From positions 1 through 64,000 of the forward strand of contig NZ_CAJFDC010000001.1 of NCBI RefSeq assembly GCF_904067045.1: a stretch of 64,000 nucleotides of DNA, given 5' to 3'. The stretch comes from Pseudomonas sp. FEN (GTDB lineage Bacteria; Pseudomonadota; Gammaproteobacteria; Pseudomonadales; Pseudomonadaceae). The notes under the pieces are model-generated. The model saw only the letters and a list, made by a program, of their open reading frames with translations, searched no databases and was not told where the DNA came from. Position 1 is the stretch's first letter. The number at the start of each line of letters is the position of its first letter. The position numbers and the translations under genes are program-made. Shown one piece after another: positions 7,128 to 15,196 of this stretch.

Positions 7128-7326
7128 ACAAATCAGGCGATTCACTAAGGTAGTAGTCATTGGTGCGACATAACTCCTCTGGCAATTGTAAGAAAAAAGC
7201 CCACGCCTCCTGCGTAAGCATCTCTCGCTGCCACTCCCCCTTAATTGGCTGACCCAGCGACGTAATGCGGATTCGCCAACCCCGTGCATTCTCGCCTGAA
7301 TAGGTGTCCAGTTTCATTAGACCACT
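7128..7326 (-). mobile_element. Remnant of an IS3-family element
   Basis: On the minus strand the sequence after 7326 reads tagtggtctaatgaaactgg, which resembles the terminal repeat of IS3-type elements, and 30 bases later one frame encodes MHGVGESALRRWVSQLRG. That matches the helix-turn-helix part of IS3 OrfA transposase (GVGxSALRRWVxQL). The frame then degenerates and no OrfB is present, so only a short end of the element survives. It sits directly behind the broken HAD gene, suggesting insertion followed by deletion. The exact left boundary is uncertain. Confidence 0.5.
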
Positions 7327-7435
7327 ACAGGGTACGGTAAACGTCGTCTGGGTGCAGCACACCATCAAAATCGAGAAATAGAACTCGATCATTCGGCGTC
7401 AGCCGGCTGCTTGTCGGGCAGTTCGAATCAAGCAT
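7325..7435 (-). pseudogene. N-terminal fragment of a HAD-like hydrolase, cut by the IS remnant
   Basis: ATG at 7435, stop at 7327-7325, 36 codons. The end reads RVLFLDFDGVLHPDD, the DxDG motif I of HAD phosphatases, in the wording seen in HAD domains associated with RNA repair or phage defence. The protein stops right where the IS-like end begins, so the rest of the gene was lost. The 88-aa ORF covering 7126-7392 is a different frame and not a gene. Confidence 0.55.
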
Positions 7436-7477
7436 GGTAAAGATCTCTCAGAGCCGGCTTTCATGGAAGTTAACTGC

Positions 7478-7708
7478 TTACCGTGGAGAGCACTGCCGTA
7501 TGCACTCAATCAACTCCGTCAGTAGCTCATCAAGACTGACTAGGCCATCCGCATATCGCTGCATCTCAGCAAGGTGCGTAGAGGAAGGCCTCACACCTTC
7601 GAGTGCCTGACAGCCAAGAACCTCCGCCACCGCTTTGCGACGTCGCTCACGCTCAAGCTCATAGGTCTGCACGTGCCACCTCTCCTTCGCTGCGGATTCC
7701 ACGGCCAT
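7478..7708 (-). CDS. VbhA-like antitoxin-domain protein (orphan)
   Basis: 76 residues: an Arg/Glu-rich N-terminal helix (ELERERRRKAVAEVLG), then QALEGVRPS, MQRYADGLVSLDELLTEL. This matches the small antitoxin VbhA fold (..S/CQxLEGxxPS..L..YAxGxxSLDEL..), which normally carries the inhibitory helix for a Fic toxin encoded just downstream. Downstream here are only the HAD fragment and the IS remnant; no Fic motif (HPFxxGNG) is visible, so the toxin was probably lost or acts in trans. ATG at 7708. Confidence 0.6.
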   Translation of the reverse strand: MAVESAAKERWHVQTYELERERRRKAVAEVLGCQALEGVRPSSTHLAEMQRYADGLVSLDELLTELIECIRQCSPR

Positions 7709-7950
7709 CCGGACACTTTCAGGCAGGCAGCAACGCAGGATTATTCACTACCATCGGCCTCTTTTCTCGAAGCGAAGAGGTCGTCGTGGAGCGTATATCA
7801 GATTTCCAACGGCAAGAGATAATATACGCCACGAATGGTGATATAACTCACAGTGACAAACGAGTTTATGAATTTTTGCGTATCAATCGGTGCGACCTAG
7901 AAACTTTCAGCTTTTTCATTTTTCGAACCGAATGACGAATACCAGGTCAT
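7709..7950. other. Non-coding or decayed stretch
   Basis: The plus frame to 7935 ends FSFFIFRTE and might be a remnant, but has no start signal or family. I see no intact gene. Confidence 0.35.
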
Positions 7951-8340
7951 CTATAAATTAAATCTATTACCTGAAGACTCTAGCGTAATTGACTTCAACT
8001 GGTCGGCTAGCTGCTTTGCTGCTTCCTCCGCACGGGTGAATGCAGCGGCGTTACTTGGTGCTGGCGTCGATCCATGGGTATGCCCGGCTAGTTGAGTGTT
8101 CATCTGCTCCACTAGGTCGAGTAAATCACACAGCACCTGGAGCACGTTCACCCCTTCCGATCCAAGCCAAGTCTTGGGCGCCTGCAGGCGCTGACCGAAC
8201 GCTGCCACGCTCTGGCGCAGCCCCTGGATCCGCTCCTGCATGTCGCCACCCACCGTGGCGTTGTGCTTCTGCCCTACTACTAGGTTGAGATCCCGGCCGG
8301 TGGCTTGGTGGAGATCGTCCACAGCCGCCAGGCTCGCGGA
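7951..8340 (-). pseudogene. 3' fragment of a phage-tail/VgrG-like spike protein
   Basis: The minus frame from about 8340 to the TAA at 7951 reads SLAAVDDLHQATGRDLNL, VGQKHNATVGGDMQERI, then a WLGSEGVNVLQVLCDLLDL segment, AGHTHGSTPAPSNAAAF and DQLKSITL. This resembles the C-terminal stretch of phage tail spike or VgrG-type proteins known in Pseudomonas (beta-helix repeats, then a helical THTH-like part). It has no start of its own and is joined at about 8336-8345 to the truncated winged-helix gene, so it is a translocated fragment. Family assignment is from memory of the wording and is tentative. Confidence 0.45.
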
Positions 8341-8857
8341 TCCGAAGAGCCCAAGTCGCTGACCACCCGAAACGGTCAGCACGGCACAACAGCACACCCA
8401 GCAACAGGCGATTCACAACAGTCAACCGATCAGGCTGCCTTTTGCCCCGCATGTCAGCCAACGGAGTCAGATCCGTTTTTTGCTTCTCGGGTTTTTCGCG
8501 TGCGTGAGTAGCTTTCCTATTTTCGTGCTCCAGCAAATTGTCGATAGCGAACTTGTGAGTGGGTGGCGGCTCCGCTGCATTACTGAGCTTTTTATGAAAG
8601 TCATCCTGAAGTCGATAGCACCTCTTAGGTCGCCCCTTTCCCTCTGACGTGGACGAAAAGTCCATCACCTTGCACGCTACCAAAGCCGCCAGCGACGCAG
8701 TTACCTGGCGATCCGATAGCCCAAAGCGTTCCGCAAAAGCCTTTACGCCAAGCCCCTCAGGATCAGCGGCGCCGAAGCATTGAACGAAGCGAGTTAGGAA
8801 ATATTTCCCCACTGGATCAAGTCCTTTCGCTTCGCAACATAAAGCAGCTGTAAACAC
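8337..8857 (-). pseudogene. Winged-helix (replication/regulatory-type) protein, frameshifted and truncated
   Basis: GTG start at 8857. Residues 35-82 form a winged helix (GVKAFAERFGLSDRQVTASL, then GRPKRCYRL), followed by a charged linker and, at 145-164, VVNRLLLGVLLCRADRFG. After that the frame turns to nonsense, while a +1 shift restores VVSDLGSSDP, the natural continuation for this kind of ICE/island protein. A few codons later the phage-like fragment starts. So the gene has both a frameshift near 8366 and a deletion junction near 8340. It may once have controlled island replication or transfer. Confidence 0.55.
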
Positions 8858-8940
8858 GTAAAGCCTCCAGAGCCCAAGTCCGAAAACCTTGATTATATCG
8901 TAATAATTACAGACTGTATAAATGATTGATCGTGATGCAG

Positions 8941-9013
8941 TAACGTCATCTAAGACGTCATCTAGTAACGATATTATTCACGTGACATATTCACGTGACA
9001 TATTCACGTGAAT
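8941..9013. repeat. Iteron-like direct repeats upstream of the island hypothetical gene
   Basis: Three tandem 13-bp units, TATTCACGTGACA at 8975-8987 and 8988-9000 and TATTCACGTGAAT at 9001-9013, each centred on the palindrome TCACGTGA. Just before them acgtcatcta occurs twice with 12-bp spacing (8943 and 8955). Such arrays are binding sites for a replication initiator or an autoregulator. They lie between the broken winged-helix gene and the 400-aa gene. Confidence 0.7.
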
Positions 9014-9086
9014 AGCCTCGTCATGTGTAACGTGATGAATAACACAGTATAGTTCTGCAAAATGGCACTAACAGTTGGGGCGGGGT

Positions 9087-10289
9087 ATGAACCAAAGATC
9101 ACGCGGACTTACATGGCTTGATAGCAAGGATCGCAAGCAGCAGGAATGGGCTCGCAAATATCTGCAAGGGAAACGCAAAATCGACCCGCGAAACCTCCCC
9201 TCAACTAGCGAACTCCTTCAGATCGGCGAAGACCTAGAGAGCTCCGGGGAAGGAATATTGATCCTTGTGCAAATGAGGGCTGCATGGCGACAGGTAAAAT
9301 GCAATGCATCAGATAAGACTCGGAAGACCTATGCCTTCAAGCTCAAAATAGATGCAAAAAAAGAGCTGGCACGGCTAGCGGAGGAGAGCAAGATCACCGC
9401 AGGCAACATGCTTAGCAGATTGATTTCTGATGGGGCTAACGCCCACACCGAACTGAAAAAGCAGCGAGACGAATTCAAAGAAGAAGCCAAGAGACTCCGC
9501 CAGCGAAACAATGCCGCAATGGATTTGCTTGAATTCACCGTGGCAGCGCTGTGCCGAACCGAGATCCTGTTGCACGACAGTCACTCGACAGTGACGATCA
9601 CCCAGGATCAACAGCACAGAATAGAAAAGCTAGTAAAGGAGGTGGTAACCGAGGCCGGCACCGATATAGCCGCAAGCACAGACAAAACCAACGAACTCAA
9701 ACTCCGCATCCCAGGGCGCCTCTCTAAAGCCATGAAAGAGGAACAGCGCGTCTGTCGCCTCATCGCGGGCAGGCCGACGAAAAACACATCACAGACAAGA
9801 CTCATCGACCTTCAGCCAGTCACCTACTCAAAGCCCCTGAGCCAACAACCCCCACAAACAAAGACAAAGCCCAATCCAGCGGGCACACTCAACAGCACTA
9901 ATCCACCGCTCGGCCAATCCACCAGCGAAGCCATAGGAACGGCGCCCATCGAAAACGCCTCACCTCACTCCACTACAGAAGCACAGATTCAACCCCCTCA
10001 AACAGCAACATGGGATCAGCACGGCAGATATAAAATCTATGCTTCAATTGGGAAAGATGGAGTCGCGAGCGCATTCATAAAGCAGCGCCTCGCCAAGACA
10101 GATAGCACCAACCCACTGATCAATCACTTAGCCAGTGAAACCGCAGGAGCAGCACCTGGCGAGCGTGATACAGACATACCACGCCCGGGCACTCAAGCAG
10201 TCACACAAAGTCCTCCCAGCGGAGATGAATCGCCTACGACTCTTGGGGATCTCCTGTGCAAACAAGGAAAGCTCTCTGACCAAAGCTAG
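9087..10289 (+). CDS. Hypothetical island protein with coiled coil and low-complexity tail
   Basis: 400 residues from the ATG at 9087 (a TTG 12 bases upstream is in frame; the GGGGCGGGG run suits the ATG). Residues ~1-85 are basic. Around 90-150 there is a stretch of charged heptad-like helix (KKELARLAEESK, then TELKKQRDEFKEEAKRL) typical of a coiled coil. A Pro/Ser/Thr/Gln-rich tail fills ~240-400. The run TRKTYAFKLKIDAKKEL resembles a ribbon-helix-helix-like segment, so DNA binding is possible. No family recognised. The iterons directly upstream hint at autoregulation or a replication/partition role (inference). Confidence 0.7.
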   Translation: MNQRSRGLTWLDSKDRKQQEWARKYLQGKRKIDPRNLPSTSELLQIGEDLESSGEGILILVQMRAAWRQVKCNASDKTRKTYAFKLKIDAKKELARLAEESKITAGNMLSRLISDGANAHTELKKQRDEFKEEAKRLRQRNNAAMDLLEFTVAALCRTEILLHDSHSTVTITQDQQHRIEKLVKEVVTEAGTDIAASTDKTNELKLRIPGRLSKAMKEEQRVCRLIAGRPTKNTSQTRLIDLQPVTYSKPLSQQPPQTKTKPNPAGTLNSTNPPLGQSTSEAIGTAPIENASPHSTTEAQIQPPQTATWDQHGRYKIYASIGKDGVASAFIKQRLAKTDSTNPLINHLASETAGAAPGERDTDIPRPGTQAVTQSPPSGDESPTTLGDLLCKQGKLSDQS

Positions 10290-10677
10290 AGCCGGGACCG
10301 ATTAGAGGCGAGCTATGCGACACCTTCCCAGGCAGACGCCGTGCTCCCTAGTAGTTTAGGCAGCTCGCGAAATCACGCCCCACCCAGGCGGGTCAGCCTT
10401 GAACCGGTAGGACGGAGCCAGCCTTGCTGCGGCACTGACACCTGTCCGACGCCCATAGCGATTCAATACAGGGATTGTGACATGACGACGATAGAGTACT
10501 GATCGACCACATACAGCAAGGCCGCAGATGTCGGGGCGCGCACGTTATACGATTTGATGAGTATTTTTATGCCAAGCGCTCACACCGCTGCATTCACACC
10601 CCTTTAAAGGGCGGCAGAGCAAAATCACACAAAAAGAGAGTGGGGGAACAGATGGGGGAACAGAAACCACCAAAAGC
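10290..10677. other. Island end, no gene seen
   Basis: No convincing ORF. Near the right end tgggggaaca occurs twice in a row (about 10642-10665), a pattern often found beside integrase/attachment regions in Pseudomonas islands. No integrase gene is present on this side. Confidence 0.45.
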
Positions 10678-10678
10678 A

Positions 10679-10704
10679 AAAAGGCCCCATAAAATGGGGC
10701 CTTT
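10679..10704 (-). terminator. Rho-independent terminator of tRNA-Ser
   Basis: AAAGGCCCCAT and ATGGGGCCTTT form an 11-bp perfect stem with a 2-3 nt loop, followed on the minus strand by a T-rich tail. It lies ten bases past the CCA end of the tRNA. Confidence 0.8.
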
Positions 10705-10714
10705 AGGTATCAAT

Positions 10715-10804
10715 ATGGCGGTGAAGGAGAGATTCGAACTCTCGATACAGTTTCCTGTATACACACTTTCCAGGCGTGCTCCTTAAGCCACTCGGACACT
10801 TCAC
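10715..10804 (-). tRNA. tRNA-Ser (anticodon GGA)
   Basis: 90 nt including the encoded CCA. Acceptor stem GGTGAAG/CTTCACC, discriminator G, D-loop GAGTGGCTTAAGG, anticodon loop CTGGAAA (anticodon GGA, reads UCC/UCU), a long variable arm (class II, ATACAGGAAACTGTAT) and a GTTCGAATC T-loop. Its 3' half points left to the AT-rich, mobile-like DNA, so this is the probable attachment site of the island. A matching 3'-end repeat would be expected at the other end, outside the window. Confidence 0.96.
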
Positions 10805-10842
10805 CGTATCTCGTCAAACCTATTCAGTCTGTCGAGGCGCGC

Positions 10843-10872
10843 TAATGTAGTCGAAAGCTTTTCCGATGGCAA
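10843..10872 (-). promoter_or_regulatory. Probable promoter of tRNA-Ser
   Basis: Minus strand TTGCCA (10872-10867), 18-bp spacer, TACATT (10848-10843), about 38 bases before the tRNA 5' end. Confidence 0.5.
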
Positions 10873-11124
10873 AGGTTTTTTTCAGAATTTTCATGCGCTT
10901 AAGTCAATAAGCCGGACGCCCCCCAGCGCCCTGGCCCAGCGATCAGGGCAAAACCGCCAATCTCCGGCCTGGTCCGCCGCGCGTTACCGCCCTACAGCGG
11001 GCCCGGCGCCAGCTGCCAGCCCTTGCGCGACCGGCAAAGGCTGACTCACCAGTCAGTCACGACGCTTTACCTCGCCCTGGCAGCTGGGTAACGTCTGCTT
11101 CACTTCTATATAAGGAATTGCGTC

Positions 11125-11814
11125 ATGAGTGAATTGATCTCTTACCACCTCGACGACGGCATCGCGACCCTGACCTTGAGCAATGGCAAGGTCAATGCCA
11201 TTTCCCCGGACGTGATTGCCGCGTTCAACAGCGCGCTGGACCGGGCCAGCGCCGACCGGGCCATCGTGATCATCACCGGCCAGCCGGGCATTCTGTCCGG
11301 CGGCTACGACCTGAAGGTGATGACCGCCGGTCCCAAGGAGGCCGTGAGCCTGGTGACCGCTGGCTCCACCCTCGCCCGTCGCCTGCTGTCACACCCCTTC
11401 CCGGTCATCGTCGCCTGCCCCGGGCATGCGGTTGCCAAGGGCGCATTCCTGCTGCTCTCGGTCGATTACCGGATCGGCGTCGACGGGCCGTTCAGCATCG
11501 GCCTGAATGAAGTGCAGATCGGCATGACCATGCACCACGCCGGGATCGAGCTGGCCCGGGATCGCCTGCGGCGCTCGGCATTCCAGCGCTCGGTGATCAA
11601 TGGCGAGATGTTCAACCCACGGGATGCCGTGGATGCCGGTTTCCTCGACAAGGTGGTGGCCGCCGATGCGCTGAAGGACGCCGCTCTGGCCGCCGCCCAG
11701 GCGCTGAAGAAGATCAATATGAACGCTCACAAGAACACCAAGCTGAAAGTGCGCAAGGAACTGCTGGAGACCCTGGATAACGCGATCATTCTCGATCAGG
11801 AACATTTGGGTTAA
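11125..11814 (+). CDS. Crotonase/enoyl-CoA hydratase family protein
   Basis: 229 residues. Crotonase fold: IATLTLSNGKVNAIS at the N terminus, ILSGGYDLKVM (first oxyanion-hole region, SGG for the usual AGAD) near residue 56, PGHAVAKGAFLLLSVDYRIG (second oxyanion-hole strand) near 93, then NEVQIGMTMH where the Glu matches the usual catalytic Glu position. Acts on an acyl-CoA thioester (hydration, isomerisation or hydrolysis); the exact substrate is not readable. AAGGAA lies 8-13 bases before the ATG. It is the first core gene right of the tRNA and seems monocistronic. Confidence 0.85.
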   Translation: MSELISYHLDDGIATLTLSNGKVNAISPDVIAAFNSALDRASADRAIVIITGQPGILSGGYDLKVMTAGPKEAVSLVTAGSTLARRLLSHPFPVIVACPGHAVAKGAFLLLSVDYRIGVDGPFSIGLNEVQIGMTMHHAGIELARDRLRRSAFQRSVINGEMFNPRDAVDAGFLDKVVAADALKDAALAAAQALKKINMNAHKNTKLKVRKELLETLDNAIILDQEHLG

Positions 11815-11942
11815 GCCCGCCACGGAGCGCTCAAGCGCAACCATACGCCAAAACATCGCCAACGCCCGGCTACAGACGGTAATTGCCGAAAACAGTGCAC
11901 ATCCGTACACTGCGCCACCTTTTGTCCGGGCGGGCCCTGCAG

Positions 11943-12680
11943 ATGTTGTTTCTGGTGCGTATGTTGTTGATGGGGCTGCATTTTGTGCTTGCCGGTGTAC
12001 TCGGTGTGTTGCTCGGGCTATGCCGTCCCTTCAACCCGGACAACAGCCGACTCTGCGCCCGCCTCTATGCCTGGCCCGCGATGCGCATCCTGCGCCTGCG
12101 GGTCAAAGCCGAAGTCGGGCCGCTGCTGAACAAGCCGCAAAGCTGCGTGATCATCGCCAATCATCAATCCAACTATGACCTGTTCGTCTTCGGCAATGTG
12201 GTACCCCGCCGCACCGTGTGCATCGGCAAGAAAAGCCTGAAGTGGGTGCCCCTGTTCGGCCAGTTGTTCTGGCTGGCCGGCAATGTGCTGATCGACCGCG
12301 GTAACGCCCACAAGGCCCGGCGCTCCATGCTGACCACCACCGAAACCCTGCAGCACAAGGACACCTCGATCTGGGTCTTCCCGGAAGGCACGCGCAATCT
12401 GGGCGAAGAACTGCTGCCGTTCAAGAAAGGCGCGTTCCAGATGGCCATCGCCGCCGGGGTGCCGATTGTGCCGGTGTGTGCCAGCAGCTATAGCAAGCAC
12501 ATGCGCCTGAACCGCTGGCTCGGCGGCAAGATCCTGATCCGCTCGCTGCCGGCGATTCCGACCGTCGGGCTGACACTGGACGATATGCCACTGCTGATCG
12601 CCCAATGCCGGGAGCAGATGCGCACATGCATCGAAGCGATGGATCAGCAACTCTCCCACGAACTCCCACGCGTTTGCTGA
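11943..12680 (+). CDS. plsC: 1-acyl-sn-glycerol-3-phosphate acyltransferase
   Basis: 245 residues from the ATG at 11943 (a TTG at 11883 would add 20 residues without homologous character). N-terminal membrane helix MLFLVRMLLMGLHFVLAGVL; catalytic NHQSNYD (HxxxxD) near residue 72; FPEGTRN near 146 for the phosphate; IPTVGL near the end. Makes phosphatidic acid from lysophosphatidic acid at the inner membrane. Stands alone between the crotonase gene and corA, same strand. Confidence 0.9.
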   Translation: MLFLVRMLLMGLHFVLAGVLGVLLGLCRPFNPDNSRLCARLYAWPAMRILRLRVKAEVGPLLNKPQSCVIIANHQSNYDLFVFGNVVPRRTVCIGKKSLKWVPLFGQLFWLAGNVLIDRGNAHKARRSMLTTTETLQHKDTSIWVFPEGTRNLGEELLPFKKGAFQMAIAAGVPIVPVCASSYSKHMRLNRWLGGKILIRSLPAIPTVGLTLDDMPLLIAQCREQMRTCIEAMDQQLSHELPRVC

Positions 12681-12737
12681 CTCTGAACAGGCAAGGCAGG
12701 ATAAGCTGCAACCCGCCCTTCCCTCAAAAAAGCAGAA

Positions 12738-13721
12738 GTGATCAACACCATGGGTAGAGTTGTTGCCTCGGCGGTTTACAGCGCCGGTAGGAAAGTCAGG
12801 GATATCACGCTCGATGAAGGCAGTACCTGGGCGGCGAAACCGGACCATTTTGTCTGGATCGGCCTGGAAGAGCCCAACGCCCAGGAACTGGCCAACCTGC
12901 AAAAACAGTTCAATCTGCACGAACTGGCCATTGAAGACGCGCTGGAAAAACACAGCCGGCCCAAGCTGGAAAGCTTCGGCGATGCGCTGTTCATCGTCAC
13001 CTATTCGCCGATCCGCAACGAAGGCAAGCTGGAGTTCATCGAAACCCACATCTTCGCTGGCAACGGCTACATCATCACCTGCCGTAACGGCCACTCGAAG
13101 TCCTATGCCCATGTCAGGCAACGCTGCGAAGCGCGGCCACTATTGCTGGAGCACGGCGAGGACTTTGTCCTGTATGCCCTGCTGGACTTCGTCACCGAGA
13201 GCTATCAGCCCGTCAGCGAAGCCATCCACGCCGAGATCGACGAGCTGGAAAAAAGCGTGCTCACCGGCGCGCTGAACGAGGGCGATATCCAGCGCATCCA
13301 TTACCTGCGCCGCGATGTACTGCGCCTGCGCCGCTACGTGGCGCCGATGGTGGAGATCAGCGAGGAAGTCTCGCGCCTGGACTTCCCGTTTATCGACAAG
13401 AACATGCGCCCGTATTTCCGTGACGTACAGATTCATGTCACCCGCCAGATGGAAGACCTGGCGACGCTGCGCGATATCGCCAGCCAGACCATCGAGATCG
13501 GCGTGCTGCTGGAGGCCGCGCGCCAGAGCGTGGTACAGCGCAAGTTCGCCGCCTGGGCGGCAATCCTGGCATTCCCGACGGCGGTGGCCGGGATCTATGG
13601 GATGAACTTCCAGAACATGCCGGAGTTGAGCTGGCACTACGGCTATTTCGCCGTGCTGGGATTCATTGCCGTGGGCTGCACGGGGTTGTGGGCCAGCTTC
13701 AAGAAATCCGGCTGGCTATAG
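12738..13721 (+). CDS. corA: Magnesium/cobalt transporter CorA
   Basis: 327 residues (GTG at 12738; an ATG at 12750 is the other start). A long cytoplasmic N-terminal domain with EDALEKHSRPKLE, a stalk helix, then two C-terminal membrane helices with the YGMNFQNMP loop that carries the GMN selectivity motif of CorA. The C terminus ends in basic residues (KKSGWL), the usual topology. Forms a pentameric Mg2+ channel in the inner membrane. No M-box-like leader is visible upstream. Confidence 0.93.
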   Translation: MINTMGRVVASAVYSAGRKVRDITLDEGSTWAAKPDHFVWIGLEEPNAQELANLQKQFNLHELAIEDALEKHSRPKLESFGDALFIVTYSPIRNEGKLEFIETHIFAGNGYIITCRNGHSKSYAHVRQRCEARPLLLEHGEDFVLYALLDFVTESYQPVSEAIHAEIDELEKSVLTGALNEGDIQRIHYLRRDVLRLRRYVAPMVEISEEVSRLDFPFIDKNMRPYFRDVQIHVTRQMEDLATLRDIASQTIEIGVLLEAARQSVVQRKFAAWAAILAFPTAVAGIYGMNFQNMPELSWHYGYFAVLGFIAVGCTGLWASFKKSGWL

Positions 13722-13787
13722 CAGGCAGACCGGCTCGCGAAGGGGCCGCCAAGGCCCCCTGGAACAACCGCCCGCCCCCTCGCCCAC

Positions 13788-14513
13788 TCAGGCCGATGCC
13801 GCCTCGGGTTTATGCGCCACGAAACGCATCATCCATTCCGCGACAGTGGTGCCGTGGTGCTCGTGCACCAGGCTCGCCACGCCATTGGAATAGATCTGCT
13901 CACCGAGAAACTCCTGGCGGATATCCAGCAACGCCCGGGAGTAATCGTGGATGAACTCCGGATGCCCCTGGAAGCACAGCACCTGGTCGTTGATGTGGTA
14001 CGCCGCATACGGGCAGAAATCGCTGGAGGCAATCACCGTGGCGTTTTCCGGCAGTGCGGTGACCTGGTCCTGGTGACTGATCAACAGGGTCAGTTCTTCA
14101 CGCACCGGACTCATCCACGGCGCCTTCGCCGCCATCTTGTATTGATGGGTGCCCACCCCCCACCCCTGGGTCGCACGCTCGGTCTTGCCGCCCAGCAGCA
14201 ACGCCAGCAATTGGTGGCCGAAGCAGATGCCCAGCAACTTGTCACCCCGCTCGTAGCGGTTGAGCAGGTAAGCCTTGAGGGTCTGGATCCACGGGTCGCT
14301 GCCAAAGGAGTCGGCCTTGCTGCCAGTCACCAGGTACGCGTCAAAGTTCAGATCATCACTCGGATAGTTGCCCTGCATCACGTTGTACACGCTGAACCTG
14401 GCCGCGATCGGTTGATGGGAGAACAGGCGCTCGAACATCTGCCCATAGCCCTGATATTGATCGACCAGTTCCGGACGCAGGACATCGGTTTCCAGAATGC
14501 AGATGTGTAACGA
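13788..14513 (-). CDS. Class I glutamine amidotransferase (GMP-synthase-like domain protein)
   Basis: 242 residues from the ATG at 14513. The triad is visible: nucleophile Cys in LLGICFGHQLLA (residues ~92-103), and His and Glu in CFQGHPEFIHDY near 190. YLVTGSKADSF precedes it. It is a stand-alone GATase1 domain, as in YfeJ/GMP-synthase-like proteins, with no synthase domain. It should hydrolyse glutamine, or a gamma-glutamyl bond, in the cytoplasm; the partner is unknown. Confidence 0.88.
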   Translation of the reverse strand, partial: SLHICILETDVLRPELVDQYQGYGQMFERLFSHQPIAARFSVYNVMQGNYPSDDLNFDAYLVTGSKADSFGSDPWIQTLKAYLLNRYERGDKLLGICFGHQLLALLLGGKTERATQGWGVGTHQYKMAAKAPWMSPVREELTLLISHQDQVTALPENATVIASSDFCPYAAYHINDQVLCFQGHPEFIHDYSRALLDIRQEFLGEQIYSNGVASLVHEHHGTTVAEWMMRFVAHKPEAASA

Positions 14514-14543
14514 CATAAAAATACCCGACACAAAAAAGATCAA

Positions 14544-14932
14544 GAATGAAACCCGAGCCTGCCTTGAAACCCGCTGTCAAGGCAAGCACGGAACGCACTG
14601 TCGCAAGCTCCGGTTCAGCTTCGTGCAAAGTGGCTGCATCGGTGACTGGCCGGACTGGAGGGTCACACTCGGACGAACGGTAGTCAGCTAAGGGATCGTC
14701 GTTTTTCTCCCCTGCACGTGTCTAGCAAAAGGCCCTCTAGGTGGCTGGCTATATGCCTCATGCCTTTTTAAAAAGATTTTCCAATCAACTGATACGAAAT
14801 GGTTCTAAGCCAAGTGTGACGCGGACTCTAAGGTTAAGCCTGTAGCGATGGCCGTCGGGTTTTGCCGAGGCATCGACTACAGCATTGTTGTCAGTAGTCG
14901 TCGCCAGGAATAACAACAAAAGGCAGTCAGCC
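14544..14932. other. Intergenic, no gene seen
   Basis: About 390 bases between the amidotransferase gene (left, minus strand) and the 31-aa ORF. No stable ORF, strong hairpin or promoter stands out. Confidence 0.4.
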
Positions 14933-15028
14933 ATGTTCAAACATTCGAAAATCCGTCAAGCCGGTCTCATCGTTATCGCCACCACCCTGCTGTTGATCCT
15001 GCCGAACCTCACCAAAGTGATCGGCTAG
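14933..15028 (+). CDS. Small single-span membrane peptide (31 aa)
   Basis: ATG at 14933, TAG at 15026-15028. The N terminus is basic (MFKHSKIRQ) and is followed by a hydrophobic stretch (AGLIVIATTLLLILP) ending NLTKVIG. AAAAGGCAG sits about 8 bases before the ATG. Composition and layout fit a real inner-membrane micropeptide, but no family is recognised. It lies just upstream of the cytochrome gene in the same direction. Confidence 0.5.
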   Translation: MFKHSKIRQAGLIVIATTLLLILPNLTKVIG

Positions 15029-15196
15029 GCACCGTAGAGTGTTTCCCGGCAACCCCAGCCACCTGCATGGGTTCACTACCGAAGTGCGGTTTTGTGTGCC
15101 AATCTTGAGCCATGTCGCGATGGAGGGAGACGCATGCGCCCTCGAAAGCGAAGACAATACGGCCGACGAGGCTGCCCCGACCGGTACCCCGACCGA

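Noticed and set aside
8126..8365. C-terminal third of the 243-aa minus-strand ORF as genuine protein
   Set aside because: After the frameshift near 8366 it reads Arg/Gly/Ala/Pro-rich antisense-like nonsense of the phage-like fragment.
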